Positions 17,296-25,511 of a DNA stretch of 64,000 nt are shown here, piece by piece. A program made the position numbers and the translations under genes. The notes beneath the pieces were generated by a model. That model saw only the letters and a list, made by a program, of their open reading frames with translations. It made no database searches and was not told where the DNA came from. Each line of letters begins with the position of its first letter. Positions within the stretch are counted from its first letter, which is position 1. This DNA comes from Lachnospiraceae bacterium (GTDB lineage Bacteria > Bacillota > Clostridia > Lachnospirales > Lachnospiraceae): NCBI GenBank assembly GCA_910575555.1, contig CAJTFX010000020.1, positions 1 to 64,000 of the forward strand, given 5' to 3'.

Positions 17296-17964
17296 ATGGG
17301 AATTTCGATTTCAAGCGCAATTAATTCTGCTAATACAAAATATAGTGCATCATTGAGTAGTGGAGAACCTGATTGGGCTATTATTCCAAGTGCAAGGAAA
17401 AGCAATAAGTCACAGGCTGAGTATGTTGATGAGATTAAAGAACTGGCTCGGAAAGCTGCCAATACTACAAGTAAAGCAGAATTAGAATATATTCATAAGC
17501 AGAGGACGGAATTATGTGCAGAATATATGTCCGATGTATCCCCTGACAGAAAGGCATTATACCAACAGGCTAAAAATGCTATAAAAAGTCAAAGCGGTAA
17601 TCCAAAATGTCGGGGAAGCGGGGAATTGACATTGCTTGATTTTCTGGAGGCGGCAGAAGGAAAAATCAGTAATCTTGCTGAAAAGAAGTTTACTCTAGCA
17701 GGAGGTGGCACACTTGTCTGCCCGATTTTGACAAGCGGAGGACATGGTGCTGACATTTACTATCAAGGTACAAAGGTGCTGACATATCTCGGATCGGGAT
17801 ACGGATGGGCTTGTGAAAGAACCCCGGCTGAACGGGAAAAAGAAAAGGAATTTTACGGAATTTACTTTAATGAGTACCGTACCCTAAAGAATGGTAAAGG
17901 ATCAGAACTGGAGGAACTGCCGGATTATTTGGAAGAGAAGCCATCCTTTGATATGAAAGCATAA
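17296..17964 (+). CDS. Non-secreted partner protein of the secreted gene upstream
   Basis: GAGGTGG precedes the ATG at 17296. The 222-residue protein has no signal peptide or membrane segment. It opens with MGISISSAINSANTKYSAS, similar in style to the other partner proteins at 19056, 22198 and 59544 (short Ile/Asn/Ser-rich start, then a charged helical body). I do not recognise a domain. Each such gene sits directly behind a secreted protein gene of the agr-1 regulon, which suggests a joint role such as chaperone, immunity or secretion substrate; this is inference. Confidence 0.65.
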   Translation: MGISISSAINSANTKYSASLSSGEPDWAIIPSARKSNKSQAEYVDEIKELARKAANTTSKAELEYIHKQRTELCAEYMSDVSPDRKALYQQAKNAIKSQSGNPKCRGSGELTLLDFLEAAEGKISNLAEKKFTLAGGGTLVCPILTSGGHGADIYYQGTKVLTYLGSGYGWACERTPAEREKEKEFYGIYFNEYRTLKNGKGSELEELPDYLEEKPSFDMKA

Positions 17965-17985
17965 ATATGTAATAGGTAAAAAGAG

Positions 17986-18032
17986 CGTATCCTCTTGAAC
18001 TGTAAAGATATCAGGTCAAGAGGATTTTTAAT
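17986..18032 (+). terminator. Terminator after the partner gene
   Basis: ATCCTCTTGAACTG pairs with CAGGTCAAGAGGAT before TTTTTAATT. It is a diverged copy of the module terminator and is followed at once by site C. Confidence 0.8.
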
Positions 18033-18046
18033 TGTTTATTGGTCGT

Positions 18047-18109
18047 TTTCTGCAAAAAATAGCCACTTTCTGCAAAGGGTATTGATAATATTCTTTAAAT
18101 TGTTATGAT
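18047..18109 (+). promoter_or_regulatory. Predicted LytTR/AgrA-1-controlled promoter (site C)
   Basis: TTTCTGCAA at 18047-18055 and 18067-18075; -10 TATGAT at 18104-18109, 29 bp after the second repeat. A second, constitutive-looking promoter (TTGGAT at 18173, TATAAT at 18195) lies between it and the gene. Confidence 0.75.
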
Positions 18110-18274
18110 ATATGTGCGGAAAGTGGCTGTATATGAAAGACTTATGTAATTATAAGGTCATTTTTTACAAGGTTGGATGACTACTAATTTTTGATATAAT
18201 TAAGTCGATATATATTCAAATACATAAAATTAAGGTAAACGGATTTACCTATTTAAAACAGGGAGGTGTTGATA

Positions 18275-19033
18275 TTGATTATTGCTGGAACTATAAGAAA
18301 CAGTGTGAGCCTTGCGACATTAGAAAGTAAATGGCAGCAAAAGAGGCAGGGTATAGGTAAAAGCAATAAGGAAAATCTGACAGCAGAGGAGCGTGAACTG
18401 CAAAGGTTTCAAGAACAGGCGGACAGCATACGGGAAAGTAAGAAATCTACCGACATTGATACGAAACTTGAGGCAGGTGGGCAGCTTACCGCAGAGGAAA
18501 TTGAGTATTTAAAGAGAAATGATCCTGAAGCCTTAAAGGAATATGAGGATGTGCAAAGGGAGCGGGCAAGCTACAAAAAGCAGTTAAAAAACTGTAAGTC
18601 TAAGGAAGAAGTAGAAAAGCTGAAAATGACAAAAATGGGGCATTATATGGCGGAGGCAAAGGAGATAACGAATAATCCACATATTCCTAAAGCCAAGAAA
18701 TATAAGCTTATGAAAAAAATGTTGAAAAAGACTTCTGCTGTTGAAACAGAGCAGGAGAAGTTTTTGCAATCTTCGAGGTATGCAAAACTTCCTGATGAGG
18801 AAAAAGAAGCCAGAAAGAAAGAGCATATTGATGATGAAACACAACAGGAGGAAAAGGAGGGGACTGCATTATCAGATGTATCATTGAGTAGAGAAACCAT
18901 AGATGCTCTGGAAGAGATTAAAAGAATGACAGAAGGGTTTCAACCAAGTATTAGAGCCAGAGCCAATATATCGGAAAGTGTAACGAACCAAAATACGAAC
19001 GTCGTTGCAGGAAGCATAGATTTGAAAATTTAA
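18275..19033 (+). CDS. Coiled-coil protein of unknown function, agr-1 regulon
   Basis: GGGAGG at 18261 favours the TTG at 18275 as start; the GTG at 18266 overlaps that site. The product is about 252 residues, highly charged and helical, with LTAEEIEYLKRNDPEALKEY and KSKEEVEKLKMTKM as recognisable blocks that I associate with uncharacterised proteins of Lachnospiraceae. It has no signal peptide. It is followed after 22 bp by the gene at 19056, probably in one transcript. Function is not known. Confidence 0.6.
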   Translation: MIIAGTIRNSVSLATLESKWQQKRQGIGKSNKENLTAEERELQRFQEQADSIRESKKSTDIDTKLEAGGQLTAEEIEYLKRNDPEALKEYEDVQRERASYKKQLKNCKSKEEVEKLKMTKMGHYMAEAKEITNNPHIPKAKKYKLMKKMLKKTSAVETEQEKFLQSSRYAKLPDEEKEARKKEHIDDETQQEEKEGTALSDVSLSRETIDALEEIKRMTEGFQPSIRARANISESVTNQNTNVVAGSIDLKI

Positions 19034-19055
19034 ACAGGGATTGGAGGATAAAAGT

Positions 19056-19667
19056 ATGAATATCAATTTTAACTTTACAAATTTAACATCGAGATATAAT
19101 TTGATGTCACAGTTGTTTGGGGCAAAAAAGAACCAAAGCAATGGCTTGTTGAATCCGGCAAATATAATCAATGCCAAAAACCAGAAAGGCATAGGCATGG
19201 CAAATAAGTCTGTAAAGTCGGATAAAGAAATTGAAGAAATTATTTATGAAAGCGGTATTTGTGTAAGAGGAATGATAATGAACGGCAAAAGCGAATCAGA
19301 AATGCATCAGATGATAGATGTTTCGGAAGAATACCGCCAGAAAATGTTTGATGAATGTAAACGTCATTTTTTGCAGGAAAATGGTGTGGCGAATGGAGAT
19401 ACCACAAGACGTTCGGAGGTTTTCCGTGCATATCAGTTAAGCGTCAAGGAGGATGACCGTTTAAAAGGAACATGGTCATTGCAACAGTATGAAAAGCAAT
19501 ACAGTTCGGCATTTGCTGCAGCAGTAAAAGCAGTAAATCCAAATTGGAAAAATGGAGATCCATTTGATGCAAGTACTTTAGATAGCATTACTCGTGAGTC
19601 TGTTGAAAGCACATTGGTACAGAGTGGCAATACACTTACAAGAAAAGGTGTCGATTACAGCATATAA
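19056..19667 (+). CDS. Non-secreted partner-type protein, agr-1 regulon
   Basis: TTGGAGG precedes the ATG at 19056. The 203-residue protein starts MNINFNFTNLTSRYNLMSQLFG, very similar in style to the start of the DUF4885-like protein at 59544 (N...SLLSILFG). It has no signal peptide. The remainder is helical with no motif that I recognise. It shares the transcript with the coiled-coil gene upstream. Confidence 0.6.
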   Translation: MNINFNFTNLTSRYNLMSQLFGAKKNQSNGLLNPANIINAKNQKGIGMANKSVKSDKEIEEIIYESGICVRGMIMNGKSESEMHQMIDVSEEYRQKMFDECKRHFLQENGVANGDTTRRSEVFRAYQLSVKEDDRLKGTWSLQQYEKQYSSAFAAAVKAVNPNWKNGDPFDASTLDSITRESVESTLVQSGNTLTRKGVDYSI

Positions 19668-19677
19668 TTGGCATAGA

Positions 19678-19713
19678 TAAAAACGCATCCCTTTATGAGA
19701 GATGCGTTTTTAA
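19678..19713 (+). terminator. Terminator after gene 19056
   Basis: AAAACGCATC pairs with GATGCGTTTT and runs into TTTAAT. Confidence 0.8.
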
Positions 19714-19738
19714 TATGTTTGATAAAATAATATTGTTT

Positions 19739-19814
19739 GGGAGTGTAAGAATTTTCCTGTAAGCATTTGTAAAATGTCTGATTTATGGGATTTTATGAAA
19801 ATACTTACACTCCC
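19739..19814. repeat. Inverted repeat between convergent genes
   Basis: GGGAGTGTAAG (19739-19749) and CTTACACTCCC (19804-19814) are perfect inverse copies with about 54 bases between. The structure ends next to the stop of the minus-strand gene at 19821 and may terminate transcription from that side. Confidence 0.6.
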
Positions 19815-19820
19815 GACTGT

Positions 19821-20309
19821 TTAGTTAAAAGAGTAATTGTAATTTACTTTTAATGTGCAGGTTACTGTTGAGATACCATTTGAAATAATACCTACTTTCC
19901 ATGTGCCTTTAGGATCTTCCCCAGTAAAGCCGGAAACGGTGTATGTCGTACTGCTTGTTCCACATGATACATATTTAGTGGCTCCGGAAGGAGAAGTTAC
20001 AACCAATCTAAAGGAATCACTCCCGCTGCTTACTCTGCAATAGACAGTAACGGATGTGATGCTTCTTACGTCACCGGAGCAGCTTCCCGAACTGATATTT
20101 GAATAAGATAAAGAGCCCAAAGAATTAAGCTTGCTGGTTATTCCAGAGAAATAATTGCTTCCGCTTGTACCAAGGACTACGGCATCGTTTACGGTTGCAA
20201 CAGCAGGAATTTCAGCAGCAGTGTTTTCAGCAGCAGAAACAGGAAGTACTGACATAGCGAACAATAAAATACATGTGATAAGTAATGTTAATTTTCTTTT
20301 GGTTTTCAT
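19821..20309 (-). CDS. Secreted P-domain-like protein, agr-1 regulon
   Basis: The 162-residue protein has a signal peptide (MKTKRKLTLLITCILLFAMSV, cleavage near VSA). Its mature part is clearly homologous to the protein at 28633: both contain TSGSN.FS...SKLN, then ITSV..Y.RV.SGS, P.G.T and P.G.WK. The P.GTWK element near the C-terminus recalls the P domain (beta-sandwich) of proprotein convertases, here without a protease. It is the only secreted gene of the set on the minus strand, and its promoter carries the repeats in inverted orientation (site D). Function is unknown; adhesion or binding is possible. Confidence 0.65.
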   Translation of the reverse strand: MKTKRKLTLLITCILLFAMSVLPVSAAENTAAEIPAVATVNDAVVLGTSGSNYFSGITSKLNSLGSLSYSNISSGSCSGDVRSITSVTVYCRVSSGSDSFRLVVTSPSGATKYVSCGTSSTTYTVSGFTGEDPKGTWKVGIISNGISTVTCTLKVNYNYSFN

Positions 20310-20464
20310 TGTTTTATTCCTCCTAAATAAAGTTTTATGATATTGTCATGCATTGCAAAACAAATCTTATGAAAGTGTATATTTTTGTTCTGCATTATAT
20401 CAGGTAAGGTTTGTATTTGTTCATCCCTCCTTTTAACCGTTCCAGATATATATATGACAAGTCT

Positions 20465-20527
20465 AGTATAGCATTTTAATATTGCCTGCCAATGCCGTTT
20501 TCTGCAATATTTGACCTTTTTCTGCAG
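20465..20527 (-). promoter_or_regulatory. Predicted agr-type promoter with inverted boxes (site D)
   Basis: On the plus strand the boxes read TTTCTGCAA (20499-20507) and TTTCTGCAG (20519-20527), 20 bp apart. The gene they face is on the minus strand, whose -35 TTGGCA and -10 TATACT (20470-20465) lie at the usual 6 and 29 bp from the nearer box. Spacing is kept but box orientation is reversed. Confidence 0.55.
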
Positions 20528-20552
20528 TGAGATGTGTTATCACAATTATATA

Positions 20553-20600
20553 AGTCCTCTTGAATTGAACTTAGGTTTGATTCAAGGGGATTTGGGGTTT
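20553..20600 (+). terminator. Repeat copy 3 of the module terminator
   Basis: TCCTCTTGAATTGAAC / TTTGATTCAAGGGGA again, but with no plus-strand gene in front of it. It is probably carried along with the promoter module. Confidence 0.65.
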
Positions 20601-20610
20601 TGTTGGTCGT

Positions 20611-20673
20611 TTTCTGCAAAAACGGGACACTTTCTGCAAGGGATATTGCCTATCCTTTTTTATGTGTTAAGAT
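20611..20673 (+). promoter_or_regulatory. Predicted LytTR/AgrA-1-controlled promoter (site E)
   Basis: TTTCTGCAA at 20611-20619 and 20631-20639; -35-like TTGCCT; -10 TAAGAT at 20668-20673, 29 bp after the second repeat. It drives the secreted protein at 20707. Confidence 0.78.
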
Positions 20674-20706
20674 AGAATAACAAATTGATAGAAAGGTGGA
20701 AAATCT

Positions 20707-22188
20707 ATGAAGAGAAGATTTTTATCAGGAATTTTGGCATTGGCAGTGATGTTTTCGTTTTCCAGCGGAATAAGTGCTAATGCCGCAACACTGGATTCAT
20801 TACCTGAGAATGTATTATCTGAAAACAGTGGGCAGATGGAGTTTTTGCAAATATCGGATGAGGAAGTGCCTGTGGAAGAGGTTTCGGAAACAGCACTGAA
20901 TGTTGCTGACAGAAGTTATGCTGGAGGGCAGCTATCGTTATCAGATGGTGTTACGCCTTATAGTGAAAATGATGATACAGCCAACACAAGCCCGGATTAT
21001 GCCTATCTTGTTGAAAATGATATGGTTTATCAGGGAACCATAGATACCGAAGGAGAATATCGGTGGTATGGCTTTGCAGTCAATGAAAAAAGTAAAATAA
21101 CTATCTTTTTGCAGATGGCTGAAACATTGGATGCTGATCTGTATTTGTTTTCATTAGATACAGAAACATATTCTTTGGATCTGATTGATGGAAGTGCTGC
21201 TGAGGGATTGGGTGTAACGGAATATTATGCCCAAGTTCTGGAGCCGGGGATATATTATTTTGCGGTAAATGGATATGAGGGAACAGGACAATTTGCATTT
21301 GCTTTTTTCCAAAGCTCACAGGACGCAAACTATGAAGTAAATGATGCTCTATCAACGGCAACAAGTGTTTCAATAGGTTCAAGCTATACCGGGGTAATAG
21401 ACAGTCCGCTTGATATTGATTTTTATGCATTATCTGTATCAAAAGCATACATTATGAATTATTCCATATCAACATCTAATGGCTATTCGTTGCTTTTGGC
21501 AAATAAGTCAGGAAGCAATGCCGGAATATATTCAGTTGGGAATAGCAGTAATGATGTGCTGATTATGCCGGGAACGTATTATTTTGCAGTGTTAAGTGAA
21601 GATGATGCTTATTCCGCAACGTCAACGTATACTGTCAATTTTAGAAAGGTAAATGAATTAGCGGCTGATAGTTCTGCTAATATAATCGGTATATGTAGCG
21701 AGGCGGGAATTGTATTTCAGACCAACAGCTCTGGTTCAGTATATTATGTGAATGGAAACCCGATTGATATTAGCTATTCATATTCCAATAGCAGTTCTAA
21801 TTCGGCAGGTTCCCAGTCATATAACATATCCATAACAGACAGAGACAATGTTCATGTATATTTGGGTGATGATGTATATGCGCCCTCAGCTATATATTAT
21901 ATGAACTCAACCAGACCTGCTATGAAGGTCAGCAGCAGGGCGGCATTAGAGTTGACATTCTATTCGGATAGCAATTTTTACAGTGTTCATTGTGTATGTT
22001 CCGGTGCATATAAAGATAATCATTTGTGGCAGGATTTTAAAGCTGTAACAGTTATTATTGATCCGGCAACAGGTAAGTTAATAGATATAGAAGAGTTTAA
22101 TTATTATTATGACTATGCAGTCGGTTCAAATTCATTGACATTTACCAGAAGTTATCCGTCCATGACATTATACAAATATGGGAATTGA
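20707..22188 (+). CDS. Large secreted protein with PPC-like beta domains
   Basis: A 493-residue protein with signal peptide (cleavage near ANA at residue about 28). Two stretches, at about residues 95-205 and 210-315, look like bacterial pre-peptidase C-terminal (PPC) domains: Y.G.ID..GE.RWY.F.V...LDADLYLF...PGIYYFAV and Y.GVIDSPLDIDFYAL...PGTYYFAV. The last 170 residues are Ser/Tyr rich without a known domain. No protease domain is present. PPC domains usually accompany secreted hydrolases. The gene is transcribed from site E and is followed after 9 bp by the partner gene at 22198. Confidence 0.65.
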   Translation: MKRRFLSGILALAVMFSFSSGISANAATLDSLPENVLSENSGQMEFLQISDEEVPVEEVSETALNVADRSYAGGQLSLSDGVTPYSENDDTANTSPDYAYLVENDMVYQGTIDTEGEYRWYGFAVNEKSKITIFLQMAETLDADLYLFSLDTETYSLDLIDGSAAEGLGVTEYYAQVLEPGIYYFAVNGYEGTGQFAFAFFQSSQDANYEVNDALSTATSVSIGSSYTGVIDSPLDIDFYALSVSKAYIMNYSISTSNGYSLLLANKSGSNAGIYSVGNSSNDVLIMPGTYYFAVLSEDDAYSATSTYTVNFRKVNELAADSSANIIGICSEAGIVFQTNSSGSVYYVNGNPIDISYSYSNSSSNSAGSQSYNISITDRDNVHVYLGDDVYAPSAIYYMNSTRPAMKVSSRAALELTFYSDSNFYSVHCVCSGAYKDNHLWQDFKAVTVIIDPATGKLIDIEEFNYYYDYAVGSNSLTFTRSYPSMTLYKYGN

Positions 22189-22197
22189 GGTGTGAGA

Positions 22198-22956
22198 ATG
22201 AAAATTTCTAACAATATAAATGTTACATCTTCGCTTATTACACAGAGTGATACTAAAAATCAGAGAGAGAATATGCAGACAGATGTTAAGCGTATGACAG
22301 ATCAGCCCGTAAAACTTTCTATTTCTGATGAAGGACAGGAATCTTATCGCAAGAGTATACAAAATGATAGACGGGAAACTTCTGATGCTGTACTTTATCA
22401 GAGAGAACAGTTAAAGAACGAAAAAATCAGTTTTGTAGACTATGGCTATGAAATGTCAAAGAAGGCAGCGCAATTGAATAAAGATGCTGCTAATGCTAAA
22501 AGTAGTGTTTTAAGTGTTGCTGATAGAGCGGACAGTTATGTAGCGGCATATGCAGAATTGTATGATGAAATTGTGCAGGGTTATGAGAACGGGACACGGG
22601 AAATATATGTAGCAGATGAAAACGGGACACATAAACTCACAAAAGATGAGGAGTTAAGTGCGTTGGATGCAGCATATACAAAAACGGTAGATGATTTTGT
22701 TACAATGGAAAAAACCAATCAACATGCTCGTGGGATTATCAGTGAAGAAATGGAAAAAATATCTAAAATCAGTTCACGGGCAACTTCGGCAACTGATTTT
22801 TTGAAAGAACAAAAAGCAAGAGGAACGGAAACAGTTCCTGAAAATCTAAACGAGAAGATGTATAATGCAATTGCTTCCTTTAAGGAGAAATACGCAATGT
22901 TTAACCCTAATGCAGATACATTATCACAGTTGTTGATGGGTGTTAAGATTTCATAG
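22198..22956 (+). CDS. Non-secreted partner protein of the PPC-like secreted protein
   Basis: GAGGTG precedes the ATG at 22198. The 252-residue protein begins MKISNNINVTSSLI and soon has VKLSISDEGQESYRKS, a pattern also seen in weak form at 59544 (DTVTISSTGKEM). The rest is helical and charged. No signal peptide is present. It belongs to the same secreted-plus-partner arrangement as 16674/17296 and 58641/59544. Function is unknown. Confidence 0.6.
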   Translation: MKISNNINVTSSLITQSDTKNQRENMQTDVKRMTDQPVKLSISDEGQESYRKSIQNDRRETSDAVLYQREQLKNEKISFVDYGYEMSKKAAQLNKDAANAKSSVLSVADRADSYVAAYAELYDEIVQGYENGTREIYVADENGTHKLTKDEELSALDAAYTKTVDDFVTMEKTNQHARGIISEEMEKISKISSRATSATDFLKEQKARGTETVPENLNEKMYNAIASFKEKYAMFNPNADTLSQLLMGVKIS

Positions 22957-23000
22957 TGGTGTAATCCACAAGCTTTATGAAGTGTAGATGTTGGACTGTA

Positions 23001-23038
23001 TCAAAGGGAACAGGAGATGTTAAACCTGTTCCCTTTGA
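23001..23038. terminator. Bidirectional terminator between convergent genes
   Basis: TCAAAGGGAACAGG pairs with CCTGTTCCCTTTGA. It overlaps the 3' end of the minus-strand gene at 23020. Confidence 0.75.
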
Positions 23039-23805
23039 TTATCAATTTCTTCTAATACCGCTTTTACACTAGGTAATATTGCCGAAGGCATACTCACAAT
23101 ATATTCTTCAGAGCAGGCTCGTAGCTTTGAAATAGTATCAATCCGATATTTTCTGCTTATTTTCTGAGCAATTTTTCCTGATAAGAGTTCAAACAGATAC
23201 TGATCTTCCCATGCTTGAAAGACAACCCCATTATCCTTTAAGATATAATATGCTTTCATGGTGTCGTAGTAGTAGTGCTGGCATATGATATGTAAATCGT
23301 GCGTGGTTATTTTGTTGAAATCGTCGATAGAAGCAATATTGTACTTATAAAGTGTTTCGTAGTGTCTTGAAGTAAAAGGTAAGTGATATGGAGCCAAATT
23401 CTCCCTGATACTATGTACAGAACGCAGCTCTATATGGTGTTCCTGACATATTTTTTCAAGCTCAATCATTGTTTGATCTCCAAGATTGCGCAAACATGCA
23501 AGTTCCTCTTTGGAGCATAGAGATAATTGGGATAAGTAGAGGAAATAATTTCTCTCAAGAATATGGAAGAGCCTTTTAGACATAGGTACATCATAAATTG
23601 ACACTGTATTATCTGGGGGCAGTAAATATCCGGCATCATTAAGTTCCCTAATAATAGAATAAATACGGTGGCGTTGAATGGGGAACTTTTGTATCAAAGA
23701 TACATAGTCATGACCGTCCAGATCGGAAACCATAGTAAAGCCCAGTTCATGAAGGGTATTCTTAGCAGGGTAGGAAAGCTTCAAATCATCTATATGTAAA
23801 TCCAT
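23020..23805 (-). CDS. Alpha-CTD-like helical repeat protein 1
   Basis: The 261-residue protein contains repeated units that look like the C-terminal domain of the RNA polymerase alpha subunit: LSYPAKNTLHELGFTMVSDL near the start and LSLCSKEELACLRNLGDQTMIELEKI around residues 95-120, plus two more degenerate helix-hairpin-helix units. The rest of an alpha subunit is absent. It is paralogous to the protein at 24386 (shared NEISIYDVPMSKRL-type block). In alpha-CTD this fold binds UP-element DNA and activators, so a free version could modulate the LytTR promoters; that is inference. A degenerate agr-type site lies upstream on the same strand. Confidence 0.6.
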   Translation of the reverse strand: MDLHIDDLKLSYPAKNTLHELGFTMVSDLDGHDYVSLIQKFPIQRHRIYSIIRELNDAGYLLPPDNTVSIYDVPMSKRLFHILERNYFLYLSQLSLCSKEELACLRNLGDQTMIELEKICQEHHIELRSVHSIRENLAPYHLPFTSRHYETLYKYNIASIDDFNKITTHDLHIICQHYYYDTMKAYYILKDNGVVFQAWEDQYLFELLSGKIAQKISRKYRIDTISKLRACSEEYIVSMPSAILPSVKAVLEEIDNQREQV

Positions 23806-23834
23806 AATTTTATACTCCTTTATTCATCCATTTT

Positions 23835-23894
23835 ACTCGTAATAGAAACAGATTTGCAATATATTTTTCAGAAAATGGCAAATTTTAGCAGGAA
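23835..23894 (-). promoter_or_regulatory. Degenerate agr-type boxes before gene 23020-23805
   Basis: On the minus strand TTCCTGCTA and TTTCTGAAA (23874-23866) start 20 bp apart, followed after 6 bp by TTGCAA and later by TAAAAT. Both boxes differ from consensus, so this is a weak candidate. Confidence 0.35.
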
Positions 23895-24102
23895 ACGGAT
23901 ATAGAATATCTATATTATCTGTAATGACAGAAAGAATAGTTTTGATAGTGCAGTATTACTCTGCATGAAATAAAACTATTTATTGACCGTTTTCTGCAAT
24001 AAAAATTACATAAAGTGGACTAAAACAAGTCCCTTTTCGATAGCTCTATTGAATACAATACTCTAAAAAGAACCGAAATGGGTTCAGAAGTGTGGTGATG
24101 AT

Positions 24103-24336
24103 ATGGAGCAGAAAATAAAGCAGGACGAAATATTTATCGGGCGGAACATAAGGCGCATCAGAAAAGAAAAGGGGATACGGCAGACGGAAATGGTAGCATT
24201 GATGCAGTTAGAGAATGTACCTATGACCAGGGAAGCGTTAGTGAAGATAGAAAGGGGAATACAGCATATACAGGCGTCACAGCTTAGGGCGATCAGAAAT
24301 GTATTGGAAACAACATATGATGAGCTGTTGAAATAA
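24103..24336 (+). CDS. Small XRE-family helix-turn-helix protein
   Basis: A 77-residue protein: NIRRIRKEKGIRQTEMVALM, a recognition helix around MTREALVKIERGIQHI, and a short C-terminal helix. This is a complete lambda-repressor-type domain with no other part. GTGGTGATAT precedes the ATG. A single TTTCTGCAA (23991) lies about 110 bp upstream without a partner box. It stands between the two alpha-CTD-like genes. Its targets are unknown. Confidence 0.75.
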   Translation: MEQKIKQDEIFIGRNIRRIRKEKGIRQTEMVALMQLENVPMTREALVKIERGIQHIQASQLRAIRNVLETTYDELLK

Positions 24337-24366
24337 AACGACAGATCGGGTGTGACCTGTCATTTT
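24336..24366. terminator. Terminator between convergent genes
   Basis: CGACAGATCGGGTGTGACCTGTC forms a stem (GACAG / CTGTC with inner pairing) followed by ATTTTATT on the plus strand. Confidence 0.5.
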
Positions 24367-24385
24367 ATTAACATATTTTACATAT

Positions 24386-25144
24386 CTATCCGATTGATAA
24401 CAATTCTTTAATTGCCGTTGCAAATGAATTTGAAGAGGAAAGGCTTTCTTTCAGCGTATATTCATTACAGTCCGGCATTTGTGAAAGCATACTGATTTTA
24501 TGCTTTTTCCATAACAGGGTAGCATTTTTTTCTGGCAGAATCTCAAAAATGAATTTATCATGCCAGTTTTCAAATACAATCCCGTTTTCCTTCAAAATGA
24601 AATAGGTCTGCATGGCAAGGATGTAATTCTCTTGGCATATAAGGTAAAGGTCATTGGCTGTCATATGTTTAAAGTCATCTAAGCAGGACATGTTGTTTTG
24701 GAACAGCATGGGGTAAATTTTTGAGGGAAACTGGTATTTATCAAAATATTCTTTGATTGACAGCATTGATCGTATTTCAATATTGTACTCTTGACAAATT
24801 TGTTCCAATTCTAAGATGGTTTTTTCCCCTAAATTCCGAAAATGCAGAATATCTTCTTTAGAATAGGAAGAAAGCTGCGAAAGATACATAACACCATTTC
24901 GTATGAGGGCGTTCTGCAATCGTTTCGACATAGGTACATCATAGATTGATATTTCATTATTTGGCGGCAGCAGATAACCTAAAGCGTTTAATTCGTCAAT
25001 CAGTGGTTCAATATTATAGTTTTTAGGGAACCTATTTATCAGAGTAATATAGTTTTGTCCTGTCAGTTCCGAAACCATTGTCAAGCCTATGCTTTTTAAG
25101 GCAGATTTGGAGGCGGCAGAAATGTCTAAGTCTTGAATTTTCAT
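24386..25144 (-). CDS. Alpha-CTD-like helical repeat protein 2
   Basis: A 252-residue paralogue of the protein at 23020, with the same order of units: ISAASKSALKSIGLTMVSEL at the start, then IYDVPMSKRLQNAL, SQLSSYSKEDILHFRNLGEKT and further degenerate units. There is no polymerase alpha N-terminal domain. Two divergent copies around one small XRE gene, plus the relic at 16335, show that this family has multiplied within the island. Function unknown; transcription-related by fold. Confidence 0.6.
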   Translation of the reverse strand: MKIQDLDISAASKSALKSIGLTMVSELTGQNYITLINRFPKNYNIEPLIDELNALGYLLPPNNEISIYDVPMSKRLQNALIRNGVMYLSQLSSYSKEDILHFRNLGEKTILELEQICQEYNIEIRSMLSIKEYFDKYQFPSKIYPMLFQNNMSCLDDFKHMTANDLYLICQENYILAMQTYFILKENGIVFENWHDKFIFEILPEKNATLLWKKHKISMLSQMPDCNEYTLKESLSSSNSFATAIKELLSIG

Positions 25145-25288
25145 ATCTATATCATTGCTCCTTTATTCTTAGAGGTTGAAATGGAAACAAATCTAGTATA
25201 ACACTTTTTCAGAAAAAATAAAATAAATATGGACTGAAACTGGTTCTAATTTTAAAATTTTGATTATTGTATTTTATGCCTGTGTCAA

Positions 25289-25351
25289 ATTCTGCAAAAT
25301 CTGGTCGTTTTCTGCAATTTAGTTGACTAATGTGCTAAAGAAAAATAAAAT
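25289..25351 (+). promoter_or_regulatory. Predicted autoregulated promoter of the agr-1 operon (site G)
   Basis: ATTCTGCAA (25289-25297) and TTTCTGCAA (25309-25317), 20 bp apart; -35 TTGACT at 25323-25328; -10 TAAAAT at 25346-25351, 29 bp after the second box. It lies before the LytTR regulator gene itself, as in staphylococcal P2 feedback. Confidence 0.75.
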
Positions 25352-25432
25352 AATAAGGGGAATTGTAGATTTTTGTATGTCATCTTTTCTTACTATGAAT
25401 GTAGAGAAAGGATTAAAGGATTTAGTAAGCTG

Positions 25433-25439
25433 TGTCGAA
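25433..25439 (+). promoter_or_regulatory. Possible Spo0A box upstream of agrA-1
   Basis: TGTCGAA within GCTGTGTCGAAATACAACAT matches the 0A-box core. A similar stretch, GCTGTGTCGGAAT, occurs before agrD-2 at 35420. A seven-base match alone is weak evidence. Confidence 0.35.
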
Positions 25440-25511
25440 ATACAACATGGTAGAGTATAAAATATCGGGACGGACTGCTATCAATTAGCAGGAAAGGAGG
25501 AGATAAAACAG

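Noticed and set aside
23991-23999. A further agr-type promoter before the XRE gene at 24103
   Set aside because: Only one TTTCTGCAA box is present; neither 20 bp upstream nor downstream is there a second, and no -10 lies at 29 bp.
25195-25260. An agr-type site on the minus strand before gene 24386-25144
   Set aside because: One TTTCTGAAA-like box with a -10-like TATACT only 6 bp away; the pair geometry is missing.
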